DNA of 61,850 nucleotides from an uncultured Pelagibacteraceae bacterium (GTDB lineage Bacteria > Pseudomonadota > Alphaproteobacteria > Pelagibacterales > Pelagibacteraceae), in the NCBI GenBank assembly GCA_902589305.1, contig CACISL010000005.1:1-61850 (forward strand), given 5' to 3'. The notes beneath the pieces were generated by a model. The model saw only the letters and a list, made by a program, of their open reading frames with translations, made no database searches and was not told where the DNA came from. A program made the translations under genes and the position numbers. Within the stretch, counting starts at the first letter, position 1. Each line of letters begins with the position of its first letter. Below are positions 10,166-19,933 of this stretch, piece after piece.

Positions 10166-11106
10166 GTCAAAAACCTAGACATCCTGAAAAAGTAAACAAG
10201 CCCATTAATCCAATTAAAAAGAAGCCTGAATGGATTAGATCAAAAATAGTAGACTCGCAAATTTTTTTTCAAACCAAAAAAATTGTTAATCAAAATAATT
10301 TAGTTACAGTTTGTCAGGAAGCAAACTGTCCTAATATCACTGAGTGTTGGAGCAAAAAACATGCAACTTTCATGATTATGGGAGATACTTGTACAAGAGC
10401 TTGTGCGTTTTGTGATGTTAAAACCGGAAAGCCAGGTGATCTGGATATTTTTGAGCCATATAAAATTGCTAAAGCTGTTAAAAGTCTAAATTTGAAACAT
10501 GTAGTAATTACTTCTGTAGATAGAGATGACCTAGACGATGGTGGATCTGATCATTTTTACAAAGTAGTAAAAGCGACAAGAGAAAAAAATCCAGAAACGT
10601 CAATAGAAGTTTTAACTCCTGATTTTTTAAGAAAAGGTGAGGCCTATAAAAAAGTTTTAGAGGCTGACCTCGATGTTTTTAATCATAATATAGAAACAGT
10701 ACCAAGACTTTACACAACTGTTAGACCTGGAGCACGATATTTTGCATCATTAGAACTTTTAAAAAATGCCAAAAAATTTAACAAAAAAGTTTTTACAAAA
10801 TCTGGAATTATGGTTGGCTTAGGTGAACATAAAGAAGAAGTAATCCAAGTTATGGATGATCTGAGATCTGCTGAGGTTGATTTTATTACAATAGGCCAAT
10901 ACTTGCAACCTTCTCCAAAACATCATCCGCTAAATCGTTACTACCATCCTTATGAATTTAAAGAGTTCGAGCAAATTGCAAAGACAAAAGGGTTTTTACT
11001 TGTTTCTTCATCACCTCTTACAAGATCTTCTTATCATGCGGATGAAGATTTTAGAAAGTTACAAGACGCAAGAAAAAAACAGCTTGAATGTCTTCCGCAT
11101 CAATAA
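10162..11106 (+). CDS. lipA: Lipoyl synthase
   Basis: Radical-SAM enzyme that inserts two sulfurs into octanoyl groups on lipoyl domains. The 314-residue protein carries both iron-sulfur cysteine sets: auxiliary cluster C51, C56 and C62 ([12 protein letters not shown]) and radical SAM C77, C81 and C84 (CTRACAFC). The C-terminal LTRSSYHAD supplies the conserved serine ligand. It overlaps the ftsB-like gene by four bases and the next gene by nineteen. In many alphaproteobacteria the pyruvate dehydrogenase genes lie between these two; they are absent here. Confidence 0.98.
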   Translation: MSQKPRHPEKVNKPINPIKKKPEWIRSKIVDSQIFFQTKKIVNQNNLVTVCQEANCPNITECWSKKHATFMIMGDTCTRACAFCDVKTGKPGDLDIFEPYKIAKAVKSLNLKHVVITSVDRDDLDDGGSDHFYKVVKATREKNPETSIEVLTPDFLRKGEAYKKVLEADLDVFNHNIETVPRLYTTVRPGARYFASLELLKNAKKFNKKVFTKSGIMVGLGEHKEEVIQVMDDLRSAEVDFITIGQYLQPSPKHHPLNRYYHPYEFKEFEQIAKTKGFLLVSSSPLTRSSYHADEDFRKLQDARKKQLECLPHQ

Positions 11107-11531
11107 AAAAAATTATTCCTTGCAAAAAAGAACAACTAGTAGAAATGGTTCTTGATATTGAAAAATATCCAGAATTTGTTCCTTGGTGCATTGAAGGTAA
11201 GATTTTTGATAGAAATGAGAGCGCAGATCTGATTACGTTCAATGGAGATTTAAAAGTAGGTAAGAGCATCCTGAATGAAACTTTCTCAAGTCATGTGTCT
11301 TATTACAAAGAAAAGGAAACAATTATAGTAACTAATCTTGATGGACCATTAAAACATTTAAAAAATGAGTGGAAATTTAAGGAAGTAAACAATTCGACAC
11401 AGCTAGAGTTTTTTATTGATTTTGAATTGAAAAATCCAATTTTGAATGGGATAATGAAAAAATCTTTTGAGCTTGGTTTAAATAAAATTGCGAAGGCTTT
11501 TGAAGAAAGAGCAATTGAATTATATAAATAA
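11088..11531 (+). CDS. COQ10/RatA-type START-domain protein (putative ubiquinone binding)
   Basis: A 147-residue single-domain protein of the polyketide cyclase/START group. Features include [15 protein letters not shown] near residues 20-34, typical of COQ10/RatA-like proteins, and an alternating beta pattern ending in a long C-terminal helix ([20 protein letters not shown]). It most likely binds ubiquinone and supports respiration, as alphaproteobacterial homologues next to lipA are thought to. The start at 11088 lies inside lipA (19-base overlap); it is the only in-frame choice that leaves the first strand intact. Confidence 0.82.
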   Translation: MSSASIKKIIPCKKEQLVEMVLDIEKYPEFVPWCIEGKIFDRNESADLITFNGDLKVGKSILNETFSSHVSYYKEKETIIVTNLDGPLKHLKNEWKFKEVNNSTQLEFFIDFELKNPILNGIMKKSFELGLNKIAKAFEERAIELYK

Positions 11532-11842
11532 TGTTTACAATATCATCTTTATTAATTTTATTTATTTTAACTTTTAAATTCTTATCTTCATATATCAAAA
11601 CAATTCGAACGGGAGATCCTAACGAAACCAACCTAACTTATTGGATGTTTTCTTATGATTTTAAATCTAAAACTAAAGAATGGATACCCGAAGACAAACA
11701 ACTATTGCAAAGAAAAAGGGCTAGAAATTTTTTAGTTTTTATACTTTATTTAACTGCTTTTGGAATTTTTTTGTTGCTTAATAGTTTTACCGCACACCTT
11801 TTAGATATAATTGTTAACCCAGAGTTTAGCTATCCCGTTTAA
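11531..11842 (+). CDS. Small two-span membrane protein of unknown function
   Basis: I do not recognise a family. The 103 residues show one hydrophobic segment at the N terminus (about 3-20), a charged middle with GDPNETNLTYWMFSYDFKSK and many lysines, and a second hydrophobic stretch (about 68-92). It begins with a one-base overlap on the COQ10-like gene (TAATG), which argues that it is a translated gene. Its 3' end runs 17 bases into the convergent cinA-type gene. Confidence 0.65.
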   Translation: MFTISSLLILFILTFKFLSSYIKTIRTGDPNETNLTYWMFSYDFKSKTKEWIPEDKQLLQRKRARNFLVFILYLTAFGIFLLLNSFTAHLLDIIVNPEFSYPV

Positions 11843-12305
11843 TCAATTGCAATAATAGATTTAAAGTTTTTTTTACAGTTTGCTTTTGAATAAAAATTCT
11901 TCCCTTATTCTTAAAATTACATTTAGTAACAACAGCCTTTTTGCCTAACCTTATTCCAATAAAAACCAAACCAACCGGTTTTTGTTTAGATCCGCCTTTA
12001 GGACCAGCAATTCCCGTTATTGAAACACAGACTTTTGATTTACTAATTTTACTTAGGTTATTAACCATAGCCAAACAACATTGAGCACTTACAGCTCCAT
12101 ATTTTTTTATTTTTTTTGTAGGAATTTTTAATACACTTGTTTTGGCTTGATTTGAGTAAGTTACTAATCCCATGGTAAATACTTTTGATGATCCATTCAC
12201 TGATGTAATAGTGCTAGAGAGCATTCCACCCGTGCAAGATTCAGCAAAAGCAATTTTTAGTTTTTTTCTTTTGAGTAATAAAACTATTTTTTTATTTAAA
12301 GTCAT
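11826..12305 (-). CDS. CinA C-terminal domain protein (nicotinamide-nucleotide amidase type)
   Basis: A 159-residue stand-alone CinA C-terminal domain (PncC-like), which in characterised members deamidates NMN to NaMN for NAD recycling. Signatures are AESCTGGMLSS near residues 20-30, GAVSAQC and VSITGIAGPKGGS. It lacks the N-terminal MoCF domain of full-length CinA. The start shares a base with the pgpA stop (TAATG). The cinA-pgpA-ispDF grouping is recurrent in alphaproteobacteria. Enzyme activity is inferred from the family only. Confidence 0.88.
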   Translation of the reverse strand: MTLNKKIVLLLKRKKLKIAFAESCTGGMLSSTITSVNGSSKVFTMGLVTYSNQAKTSVLKIPTKKIKKYGAVSAQCCLAMVNNLSKISKSKVCVSITGIAGPKGGSKQKPVGLVFIGIRLGKKAVVTKCNFKNKGRIFIQKQTVKKTLNLLLQLIKRDS

Positions 12306-12808
12306 TACAAAAACTTAGATTTAATTATCATAAAGATTATCAATGTAAGAACCACATATAAACCAGCTACTACATCGTCAATTATAACTCCAAAACTATT
12401 TTTAAATTTTTTATCAAAAAAATTGACTGGGAAAGGTTTTTTAATATCAAAATATCGAAATAGAGCAAAAATATAAAAATAAAATAAAACCGCCTCTTGA
12501 GAATCTTTAATTGTTCCATGAGAAATCTCATATAGATAAATAGGAATAGATTGACCAATAAATTCATCAATAACAACTTCTTTAGGATCTTTATTTTTAT
12601 TGAATTTTATATATTCAGACACTGCATAAAAAGAATAAATAAAAACAATTAATAAAATTACTAAAACAGTGTTATTTGATAGATTTATTATGTGAAACAA
12701 GCTGTATAAAAAAACAGTTGTTATAAGAGATGTTATTGTCCCTGGTGCAAATCTAATCGATCCAATTCCAAAACATGTAACAATTAAATAATTTAATGTT
12801 TTAATCAT
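12305..12808 (-). CDS. pgpA: Phosphatidylglycerophosphatase A
   Basis: Integral membrane phosphatase of phosphatidylglycerol synthesis. The 167-residue protein has the PgpA pattern: GIGSIRFAPGTITSL near residues 15-29, DPKEVVIDEFIGQ with the acidic catalytic cluster, FRYFDIKKPFP, and a late VIIDDVVAGLY before the C-terminal membrane span. Its start lies within the last eight bases of ispDF, so it is co-transcribed with that gene and with the CinA-type gene downstream. Confidence 0.93.
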   Translation of the reverse strand: MIKTLNYLIVTCFGIGSIRFAPGTITSLITTVFLYSLFHIINLSNNTVLVILLIVFIYSFYAVSEYIKFNKNKDPKEVVIDEFIGQSIPIYLYEISHGTIKDSQEAVLFYFYIFALFRYFDIKKPFPVNFFDKKFKNSFGVIIDDVVAGLYVVLTLIIFMIIKSKFL

Positions 12809-13946
12809 ATTTTATAACTGAACATATTGTTTCGCAAGCAATGGCCTTTTCATTTCCAATTAAACCTAACTTTTCCGTTGTCTTTCCTTTGATGTTAATT
12901 TGATTTTTGGAAGTTTCACATAATTTAGAAATATTATTGATCATTTTATTTTTTATATTTTTAATTTTTGGTGTTTGAGTAATAATATTGATATCGATAT
13001 TATTAATAAAGTAACCTTTTAACTTTATCATATTTATTACTTGCTGAAGCAAAATGGTTGATCTTATATTTTTAAATTTTTTGTTTTTATCAGAAAACAT
13101 TTGACCAATATCTCCCATTTTACAAGCTCCTAAAATTGCATCGGTAACGGAGTGTAAAACTGGATCACCATCAGAATGGCCTAACGTTCCAAGTTTTGAC
13201 TTTATCTTTAAACCAGCTAAAAAAAGTTTTCTTTTAGGAACTAATCTGTGCACGTCAAATCCAATTCCAACACTTTGTTGTGATCTATAAATTTTTTTTA
13301 AATTTTCTAGATCTGATTTTTCTGTAATTTTAAAATTATTTTTTTCACCATCTATAAACTTAACTTTATTTAAATCTATGTACAAAGAGATATCATCATC
13401 TTTATATTTGTCTGCATTTTTTTTGTGTAATTCATATATCTCATTCAAATTAAAAGCTTGTGGTGTTTGAGTTAAAAAAAGGTTATCTCTTTTTTTACTA
13501 ACTATATATTCTTCTTTACTTGAGTCGATTATTTGTTTTATTGCATCTTGAATATTGATTTTAGGAACTACTGACCTAGAGTTTTTCATGTTTCTAATTA
13601 TTGAATTAAGGAGTTTTGTAGAAAAATTAGGTCTAGCAACGTCATGAATTAAAACTTTACTTGGTCCTTTATGATTAATTAGAAATTTTAAAGCGTTCAT
13701 AGTGGATTGCTTTCTACTTTTTCCACCCGCTACAAGCTTTACATTTTTAAGTTTGAGCAATTTGACAAGTTTAAGGTCCTTTTTATTGTAGACTAGAATA
13801 ATCTTTTTTATTTGTTTGAATTTTTGTGCTTTAATAAGGTTGATTTCGATCAATGATTTCCCGCCTATTTTTTGGTAGGGTTTGCCAACATTAGACCTAA
13901 ATCTGCTGCTATTACCTCCAGCAAGAATAATTAAACAAAAACTCAT
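12801..13946 (-). CDS. ispDF: Bifunctional IspD/IspF isoprenoid enzyme
   Basis: Fusion of 2-C-methyl-D-erythritol 4-phosphate cytidylyltransferase and 2-C-methyl-D-erythritol 2,4-cyclodiphosphate synthase of the MEP pathway. The 381 residues split into IspD (about 1-222; ILAGGNSSRF, HDVARP, TQTPQAF) and IspF (about 226-381; GIGFDVHRLV, LGHSDGDPVLHSVTDAILGA, and a late KGKTTEKLG). Fusion is common in alphaproteobacteria. It is divergent from ntrY with only 48 bases between start codons. Confidence 0.97.
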   Translation of the reverse strand: MSFCLIILAGGNSSRFRSNVGKPYQKIGGKSLIEINLIKAQKFKQIKKIILVYNKKDLKLVKLLKLKNVKLVAGGKSRKQSTMNALKFLINHKGPSKVLIHDVARPNFSTKLLNSIIRNMKNSRSVVPKINIQDAIKQIIDSSKEEYIVSKKRDNLFLTQTPQAFNLNEIYELHKKNADKYKDDDISLYIDLNKVKFIDGEKNNFKITEKSDLENLKKIYRSQQSVGIGFDVHRLVPKRKLFLAGLKIKSKLGTLGHSDGDPVLHSVTDAILGACKMGDIGQMFSDKNKKFKNIRSTILLQQVINMIKLKGYFINNIDINIITQTPKIKNIKNKMINNISKLCETSKNQINIKGKTTEKLGLIGNEKAIACETICSVIKYD

Positions 13947-13994
13947 GGTATTAACTTATATTATATTTATATAGATATTTAATGTTTAATTAAG

Positions 13995-15779
13995 ATGTTT
14001 AAAATTATTAAAAATTTTAATTGGATTATTTTATCCTCGTTTTTATGTATTTTTATGGGGATAGTAACTTTTTTGACCTTCATCAATGAGGGCTTTGTTC
14101 CATTAACAGATAAAAACTTACAAACATTATTAATAATTGATATTTTTCTTCTTTTAACATTTTTTTGGCTAATTTTTAAAAATTTCTACAGATTTTATTA
14201 TACAGGAAAAAAGAATAAAAAAGGGTCTAAAACTAATTTAAAGTATATCTCGGTTTTTTCACTATTCACCGTTTTGCCTTCGTTAGTTGTAGCTATGTTT
14301 TCTCTATTTCTATTTAATTTTGGCATTCAGAATTATTTTGACAAACAAATAACTAATGCAGTTAATAATTCTTATGATGTAGCAAAAAACTACCTAGAAG
14401 AAAGTAAAGAAAACGTTTTATCTGATTTAATTTTGATGAGTGTGGGGTTAAATCGTGCTTCTACTTTTTATTATTCAAATCCACAAAGATTCAAAAATAT
14501 TATGAGATCAGAAAAATTGCTTAGGAGAATCGATGATGTTTATTTAATTGATAGCTTAGGTAATATTTTATTATCAGACGTAAGAGATATAAATGAGGAA
14601 TTTGTAATCCCTTCTGACGATAACTTTGATGAAGTGCTAGGTGGAAAACCAGTTTTTATTTCTGAAAATTTAGAAAACAAGACAACTGTAATGACTAAAC
14701 TTAATTCTTTAGTTGATACATATTTATATATCTCAAGAAATATTGATCCTGAAATTTTAAGATATCTAAATGAAACTGAGCAAGCGGTAAGTTTTTACTA
14801 TTCAGTAGAAAATAGTCAAACTGGAATAAAAGTAACATTCGCAATTATTTATATAATAGTTGTTACATTATTATTATTTTTATCAACATCAATAGCTATT
14901 ACTTTTGCAACAAGACTTACAAAACCAATAGTGAATTTAATTTCAGCATCAGACTCTATCAGCAAAGGAGCTTTAGACGTTAAGGTTCCAGAACTTGAAA
15001 CTGATGAAGAATTGCAAAAGCTAAATAAAAATTTTAATTTGATGATTGAAAGATTAAAAGAAACACAAAATAAATTGCTTATTACAGAAAGATATGAAGC
15101 ATGGGAAACAGTTGCAAGAAAATTAGCACATGAAATAAAAAATCCATTAACTCCTATTCAACTATCTATTGATAGCCTAAGAGAAAAATATAGATCAAAA
15201 TTTTCAAAAGATACTCAAGAATTTGAAAAATATTTAGAAACTATTAACAGACAAATTAAAGATATCGAAAAATTAGTAAACGAGTTTTCAAATTTTGCAA
15301 GGATGCCTAGACCAATTTTGAAAAAAATTAATCTTTTAAATTTAATTAATAGTTCTTTAGATTTTATAAAGATGTCTTCAAATTCATCAATCAGCTTAAA
15401 TAACAAAAAAAATGAAAAATATTTTATAAATGGGGATGAGGATCAACTCAATAGAGTATTTATCAACTTAATTAAGAATTCAGAAGAGGCATTTCTAGAT
15501 ATTTCAAAAAAAGATGTTAATTTTAAAGGAATTATTGAGATAGAAATTAGCAATAATAATGACTATATAGTTTGTAGCTTGACAGACAATGGACCAGGTA
15601 TTACAGACGCTAAAAAAGCAATGACGCCATATTATACTACAAAAAAAACGGGAACTGGTCTTGGATTACCAATCGTAACTAAAATTATCAATGAACATTC
15701 TGGTAATTTTTCTATAAAAAATAAAAAGAAGAGCACAGGTATAATAATTAAAATCACATTGCCAAAATTTGATGCATAA
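13995..15779 (+). CDS. ntrY: NtrY-type membrane sensor histidine kinase lacking a PAS domain
   Basis: A 594-residue sensor kinase: three membrane segments in the first 110 residues, a periplasmic or extracytoplasmic region of about 165 residues, a fourth membrane segment (about 281-303), HAMP (about 305-360), HisKA with phospho-acceptor H379 in LAHEIKNPLTPIQ, and an HATPase domain with DNGPGI and GTGLGLPI. NtrY homologues are usually around 750 residues with a PAS domain between HAMP and HisKA; here HAMP runs straight into HisKA. It overlaps ntrX by eight bases. The signal is unknown; relatives respond to nitrogen or redox state. Confidence 0.9.
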   Translation: MFKIIKNFNWIILSSFLCIFMGIVTFLTFINEGFVPLTDKNLQTLLIIDIFLLLTFFWLIFKNFYRFYYTGKKNKKGSKTNLKYISVFSLFTVLPSLVVAMFSLFLFNFGIQNYFDKQITNAVNNSYDVAKNYLEESKENVLSDLILMSVGLNRASTFYYSNPQRFKNIMRSEKLLRRIDDVYLIDSLGNILLSDVRDINEEFVIPSDDNFDEVLGGKPVFISENLENKTTVMTKLNSLVDTYLYISRNIDPEILRYLNETEQAVSFYYSVENSQTGIKVTFAIIYIIVVTLLLFLSTSIAITFATRLTKPIVNLISASDSISKGALDVKVPELETDEELQKLNKNFNLMIERLKETQNKLLITERYEAWETVARKLAHEIKNPLTPIQLSIDSLREKYRSKFSKDTQEFEKYLETINRQIKDIEKLVNEFSNFARMPRPILKKINLLNLINSSLDFIKMSSNSSISLNNKKNEKYFINGDEDQLNRVFINLIKNSEEAFLDISKKDVNFKGIIEIEISNNNDYIVCSLTDNGPGITDAKKAMTPYYTTKKTGTGLGLPIVTKIINEHSGNFSIKNKKKSTGIIIKITLPKFDA

Positions 15780-17139
15780 AGAAATTTTAGTCATAGATGA
15801 TAATCCTGATATAAGAGTTTTAGTAAGCAATATTTTAAAGGATCAAAAATTTGAGGTTAGAACAGCCGCGAACTACGATCAGGCTTTATTTGAGATAAAT
15901 AGAAAACTTCCTGATTTAGCAATTATAGATATAAAACTAGATAAAGCAGACAAAGATGGAATTGATTTGTTAAAACAAGTTACTCAAAAAGATAAATTGA
16001 CACCAGTAATAATGATATCTGGCCATGCTACGGTTCAAATAGCAGTAGAGGCTATAAGATTGGGTGCTTACGAGTTCATAGAAAAACCTTTTTCAAAAGA
16101 AAAAATTTTAAATTATGTCAATCGGGCTTTAGAATCATCAAAACTTAAAAAAGAAAAAGATATAATTGAAAATAAACTTTTCCATTCATTCGATCTGATT
16201 GGAAAAAGCCCATCTATAATGAAAGTTAAAAAAATTATAGAAAAGCTATCCTTTTCAGAAAGTAGAGTACTCATTAACGGACCTACAGGTACAGGGAAAG
16301 AATTAGTGGCAAGAAAAATTCACAAAAATTCTTCAAGATCGAAAGAACCTTTTATAATTCTAAATGCTGCTTTATTAAAGGAAAAAACTTATGAAAAAGA
16401 ATTGTTTGGAGAAGAGTTTGAAGACGGAAATGTCTCTTTTGGTGCTTTAGAAAGAGCAAACAGAGGAACTTTATTAATAGACGAGGTTTCTGAAATACCT
16501 TTCGAAACACAAGCAAATGTTTTAAGAGTTTTAATAGATCAAAAATTTAAAAGATTGAACGGGTCTAAAGATATTTATGTAAATATAAGATTAATATCTT
16601 CTTCATCTAAAAATCTAAATAATTTAGTTAAACATAATAAATTTAGAGAGGATCTTTATCATAGATTAAACGTTATGCCTTTAGAACTAGTTCCATTAAG
16701 TTCACGAACAGAAGATATACCTTTATTAATAGATTATTTTAAAAAAAAATTATCAGAAATTAATGGAGTGCCAGAGCCAAAAATTGATATTAATAATGAT
16801 AATTTATATACCTATGACTGGCCCGGTAATGTAAGAGAATTAAGAAATTTAGTTGAGAGAATTACTATCTTGTCTTCAAATGAGTCTAAATCAAATATTA
16901 ATTCAATAATAGAAGATATTTTAAGTCCATCTTCCTCTATTGAAAATAATAAAAATCTTTTAGAGAAATCATTCACATCACCACTTAAAGAAGCAAGGAA
17001 ACATTTTGAAAAAGAGTATCTGATTACACAGCTTAAAAAAAATCACGGCAATATTTCTAAGACAGCTGATTTTATTGGTATGGAGAGATCTGCTTTACAT
17101 AGAAAACTAAAAGAACTTGGAATAAAAGGCATCAATTAA
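15772..17139 (+). CDS. ntrX: NtrX-type response regulator without the sigma-54 GAFTGA loop
   Basis: Partner of NtrY. The 455 residues comprise a receiver domain (acceptor D53 in LAIIDIK), an AAA+ domain with Walker A GPTGTGKE and LLIDEVSEIP, and a C-terminal Fis-type helix-turn-helix (NISKTADFIGMERSALHRKL). The ATG at 15772 is preferred over an in-frame TTG three bases earlier. Where NtrC has GAFTGA after ELFG, this protein reads ELFGEEFEDGNVSFGALERA, so the sigma-54 contact loop is missing. It is probably a sigma-54-independent regulator, as in other alphaproteobacterial NtrX. A trk K+ uptake pair follows. Confidence 0.92.
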   Translation: MHKEILVIDDNPDIRVLVSNILKDQKFEVRTAANYDQALFEINRKLPDLAIIDIKLDKADKDGIDLLKQVTQKDKLTPVIMISGHATVQIAVEAIRLGAYEFIEKPFSKEKILNYVNRALESSKLKKEKDIIENKLFHSFDLIGKSPSIMKVKKIIEKLSFSESRVLINGPTGTGKELVARKIHKNSSRSKEPFIILNAALLKEKTYEKELFGEEFEDGNVSFGALERANRGTLLIDEVSEIPFETQANVLRVLIDQKFKRLNGSKDIYVNIRLISSSSKNLNNLVKHNKFREDLYHRLNVMPLELVPLSSRTEDIPLLIDYFKKKLSEINGVPEPKIDINNDNLYTYDWPGNVRELRNLVERITILSSNESKSNINSIIEDILSPSSSIENNKNLLEKSFTSPLKEARKHFEKEYLITQLKKNHGNISKTADFIGMERSALHRKLKELGIKGIN

Positions 17140-17140
17140 A

Positions 17141-18514
17141 ATGAATATAATAATTTGTGGAGCTGGTAAAGTCGGCTTTTCAATAAGCAAACAGTTATCA
17201 GCACAAGGTCACTCTGTAACAGTAATTGACCAATCTTCTGATGACATAAAAAAAATAAATGATACGCAAGATGTAAAAGGTATTGTTGGAAGAGCATCTT
17301 TACCTTCAGTTTTAGAAAACGCAGGAGCAGAAAAAACTGATATGATCATAGCTGTTACAAGAAATGATGAAACAAATATGATAGTATGTCAATTAGCTAG
17401 TTCATTATTTAATGTTTCCAAAAAAATAGCACGAATAAGAACAAAAGATTTTTTAGAAGGGAAGTGGGGAAAACTTTATAATAAATCGAATATTCCTATC
17501 GATGTTATAATATCTCCAGAACTAGAGGTTGCCAAGTCACTATATAGAAGATTGGAAGCACCTGGGGCTTTGGATAATGTCCCTTTTGGAAATAATAAAG
17601 TTAAAATGTTAGAGATATCAATTGAAAAAAATTGTCCTATAAAAAATATCCCTTTAAAAAAATTAACAGAAAAATTTCCTGATTTTAAAGCTAATATTAT
17701 TGGAGCTTTAAGAAAGGACAAGTTTATCTATTTAAAAAAAAATGACCAGATGCTTGAAGATGACAATGTTTATGTAGTTGTAAGTAGTGACCAATTAAAT
17801 CAAATTCTCAAGGCCTTTGGCCATGATGAAAAAATTTCAAAAAATGTTTTGATAATTGGTGGAGGCAACATAGGCCTAAATTTGGCAAAAATGCTTGAGG
17901 AGAGTTTCGAAGATATACGAATAAAGATTATTGAAAAGAATAAAAAAAGAGCAGAGGAAATAGCAAATGAGTTATCATCTTCAATAGTGATAAACGGCGA
18001 TGCTTTAGATGAGGAAATACTTAAAGAAGCAAATCTTGAGGGATCAGAGACTGTATTAGCCCTTACCAATGATGATGAAAATAATATGATGGCTTGTGTT
18101 TTAGCAGAAAAGACTGGATTAAAAAAAAGAACAATAGCGATAGTAAATAAATCTAATTATAATTTACTTCAGGATTCTCTAAATATAGATGATTTAGTTG
18201 ATCCAAGAATGACTACTGTATCAAGAATAATGGAACATGTTCATAAAGGCACCATTGGAACAGTTTACTCAGTTTTAGACGGTCAATACGAATTTATAGA
18301 AGCAAAAATTTTAGAAAAATCAGAACTTTTAAATAAAAAAATTAGAGAATCAAATTTACCTGAAGACATAAGAATTGGTGCAATTTTAAGAAAAGAAAAA
18401 GTCATAATTCCAAGATCTAATTTTATATTTGAAAAAGATGATTTAGTTGTCTTCTTAGCAAAAAGAGAGCAGTTGAAAGCTGTCGAGAATATTTTTAGTG
18501 TTGGCTCAATATAA
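17141..18514 (+). CDS. trkA: Trk potassium uptake regulatory NAD-binding subunit TrkA
   Basis: Cytoplasmic peripheral subunit that gates TrkH in response to nucleotide ligands. The 457 residues form two repeats of Rossmann (RCK) plus C-terminal RCK_C domains: GAGKVGFSIS near residue 7 with the acidic VIDQ, and GGGNIGLNLAKML near residue 241 with IIEKN. It starts two bases after ntrX, a conserved alphaproteobacterial arrangement, and is followed six bases later by trkH. Confidence 0.95.
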   Translation: MNIIICGAGKVGFSISKQLSAQGHSVTVIDQSSDDIKKINDTQDVKGIVGRASLPSVLENAGAEKTDMIIAVTRNDETNMIVCQLASSLFNVSKKIARIRTKDFLEGKWGKLYNKSNIPIDVIISPELEVAKSLYRRLEAPGALDNVPFGNNKVKMLEISIEKNCPIKNIPLKKLTEKFPDFKANIIGALRKDKFIYLKKNDQMLEDDNVYVVVSSDQLNQILKAFGHDEKISKNVLIIGGGNIGLNLAKMLEESFEDIRIKIIEKNKKRAEEIANELSSSIVINGDALDEEILKEANLEGSETVLALTNDDENNMMACVLAEKTGLKKRTIAIVNKSNYNLLQDSLNIDDLVDPRMTTVSRIMEHVHKGTIGTVYSVLDGQYEFIEAKILEKSELLNKKIRESNLPEDIRIGAILRKEKVIIPRSNFIFEKDDLVVFLAKREQLKAVENIFSVGSI

Positions 18515-18520
18515 TTTTAA

Positions 18521-19933
18521 ATGAATTTTAAAAGTATAAGCTTTTATTTAAGTTTTTTCTGTTTTCCTATCACTTTCCTGTCCTTTATAAACATACTTTA
18601 TTCATCTTATTTCGATTTTTTTCTAAGTATAGAGTCATACTTTATTACGTTAGTAATTTCATTAATTTTCGGTTTGGGACTTTATTATTATGGAAGATAC
18701 GCATCAAAAAAACTTAATTATGTAGAGCAGCTAATCTTAATTTTATTTGTTTATTTGATTATTGGTTTTTTTATATCTATCCCATTTTATTTAAGTAAAT
18801 TTCAATTATCTTTACTAAATTCATTGTTTGAATCAATTTCTGGACTCACTAGCACTGGTTTTTCGACTATTAAAAATATTAAGTACTTTGATCCCACACT
18901 AATTCTTTGGAGATCATCTTCACAATGGATAGGAGGTTTATATTTTTTGATCTTTTTAATTTTTTTATTTTCGAACAAAGGGTTTAATTATAAAATGACT
19001 GATCTTACTTTTAATGGAGAAAGTAACTTCAATTCTGAAGAAAATATTAAAAATAATATTTTAAGAATTTTTTTAATTTATTCAATATTGAGTTTTATAT
19101 GCTTAACTTTATTAAATCTTTCTGGAATAAGACTTTTTAATTCATTAAATTTAACAATGACTCTTGTTTCCACTGGTGGATTCTTACCTGTTGATAATCT
19201 AAATGAAATAATCATAACAAAGACTCATAAGATTATTTTTTCAATATGTTTAATACTTTCAATGCTAAACTTTTACCTCTTATTTAATATTTTTAACAAA
19301 AAAACAATTATCAAAAATCACAAAGAAGATGTTTATTTATTAACCTTAGCTTTAGTTCTAGTATTATTAATATATTTTTATAAATTTACATTCTTAGAAA
19401 TTATTTTAAGTGTTTTAAGTAGTTTAGCAAATTCAGGCTTAACTTTAATTAATGCTGATAACAATTTAAGCTTATATTTTTTATTTATTACTGTCATTGG
19501 AGGGTCAATAATTTCAAATACCTCAGGTATTAAATTGGGCAGATTTTATATTTTACTTAAATCTACTTCTGCCGAGATAATTAAACTTATAAGCCCGAAT
19601 AGTGTTATTAATAAAAGTATATTCAATTCAGATAAAAAAATTACAGACGAAAATATAAAAATTTCATTTTTAATATTTATTTCTTTTTTTTTAAGTCTCT
19701 TTATACTTTCAAGTTTTCTTGTATTAGATAATATAGGTTTCGAAAAATCATTTAAGCTCTCTATACTTACTTTAACAAATACTGTAAATTCAGAAATGTA
19801 CGGCTTAGAAAATTTAAATTTTACAAATTTGTTAACATCTTCAAAAATAAGTATAATTATTTTTATGATAATTGGAAAAATTGAGTTAATATCAATTTTT
19901 TTAATTTTCAAAAAATTTTTTTTTAAGGATTAA
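18521..19933 (+). CDS. trkH: Trk-type potassium transporter membrane subunit
   Basis: K+-translocating channel-like subunit with about ten or more hydrophobic segments over 470 residues. The pore-loop selectivity-type motifs of the Trk/Ktr superfamily are visible: SGLTSTGFST near residue 106, VSTGGFLP near 216, SSLANSGLTL near 302 and the degenerate LTNTVNSEMYG near 421. Together with TrkA it should form a complete Trk system. It abuts the GpsA-like gene (TAAATG), but a functional link with that gene is not implied. Confidence 0.93.
   Translation: MNFKSISFYLSFFCFPITFLSFINILYSSYFDFFLSIESYFITLVISLIFGLGLYYYGRYASKKLNYVEQLILILFVYLIIGFFISIPFYLSKFQLSLLNSLFESISGLTSTGFSTIKNIKYFDPTLILWRSSSQWIGGLYFLIFLIFLFSNKGFNYKMTDLTFNGESNFNSEENIKNNILRIFLIYSILSFICLTLLNLSGIRLFNSLNLTMTLVSTGGFLPVDNLNEIIITKTHKIIFSICLILSMLNFYLLFNIFNKKTIIKNHKEDVYLLTLALVLVLLIYFYKFTFLEIILSVLSSLANSGLTLINADNNLSLYFLFITVIGGSIISNTSGIKLGRFYILLKSTSAEIIKLISPNSVINKSIFNSDKKITDENIKISFLIFISFFLSLFILSSFLVLDNIGFEKSFKLSILTLTNTVNSEMYGLENLNFTNLLTSSKISIIIFMIIGKIELISIFLIFKKFFFKD

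Noticed and set aside
15769-15771. TTG as start of ntrX
   Set aside because: The ATG three bases later matches the family N terminus and is a normal start.
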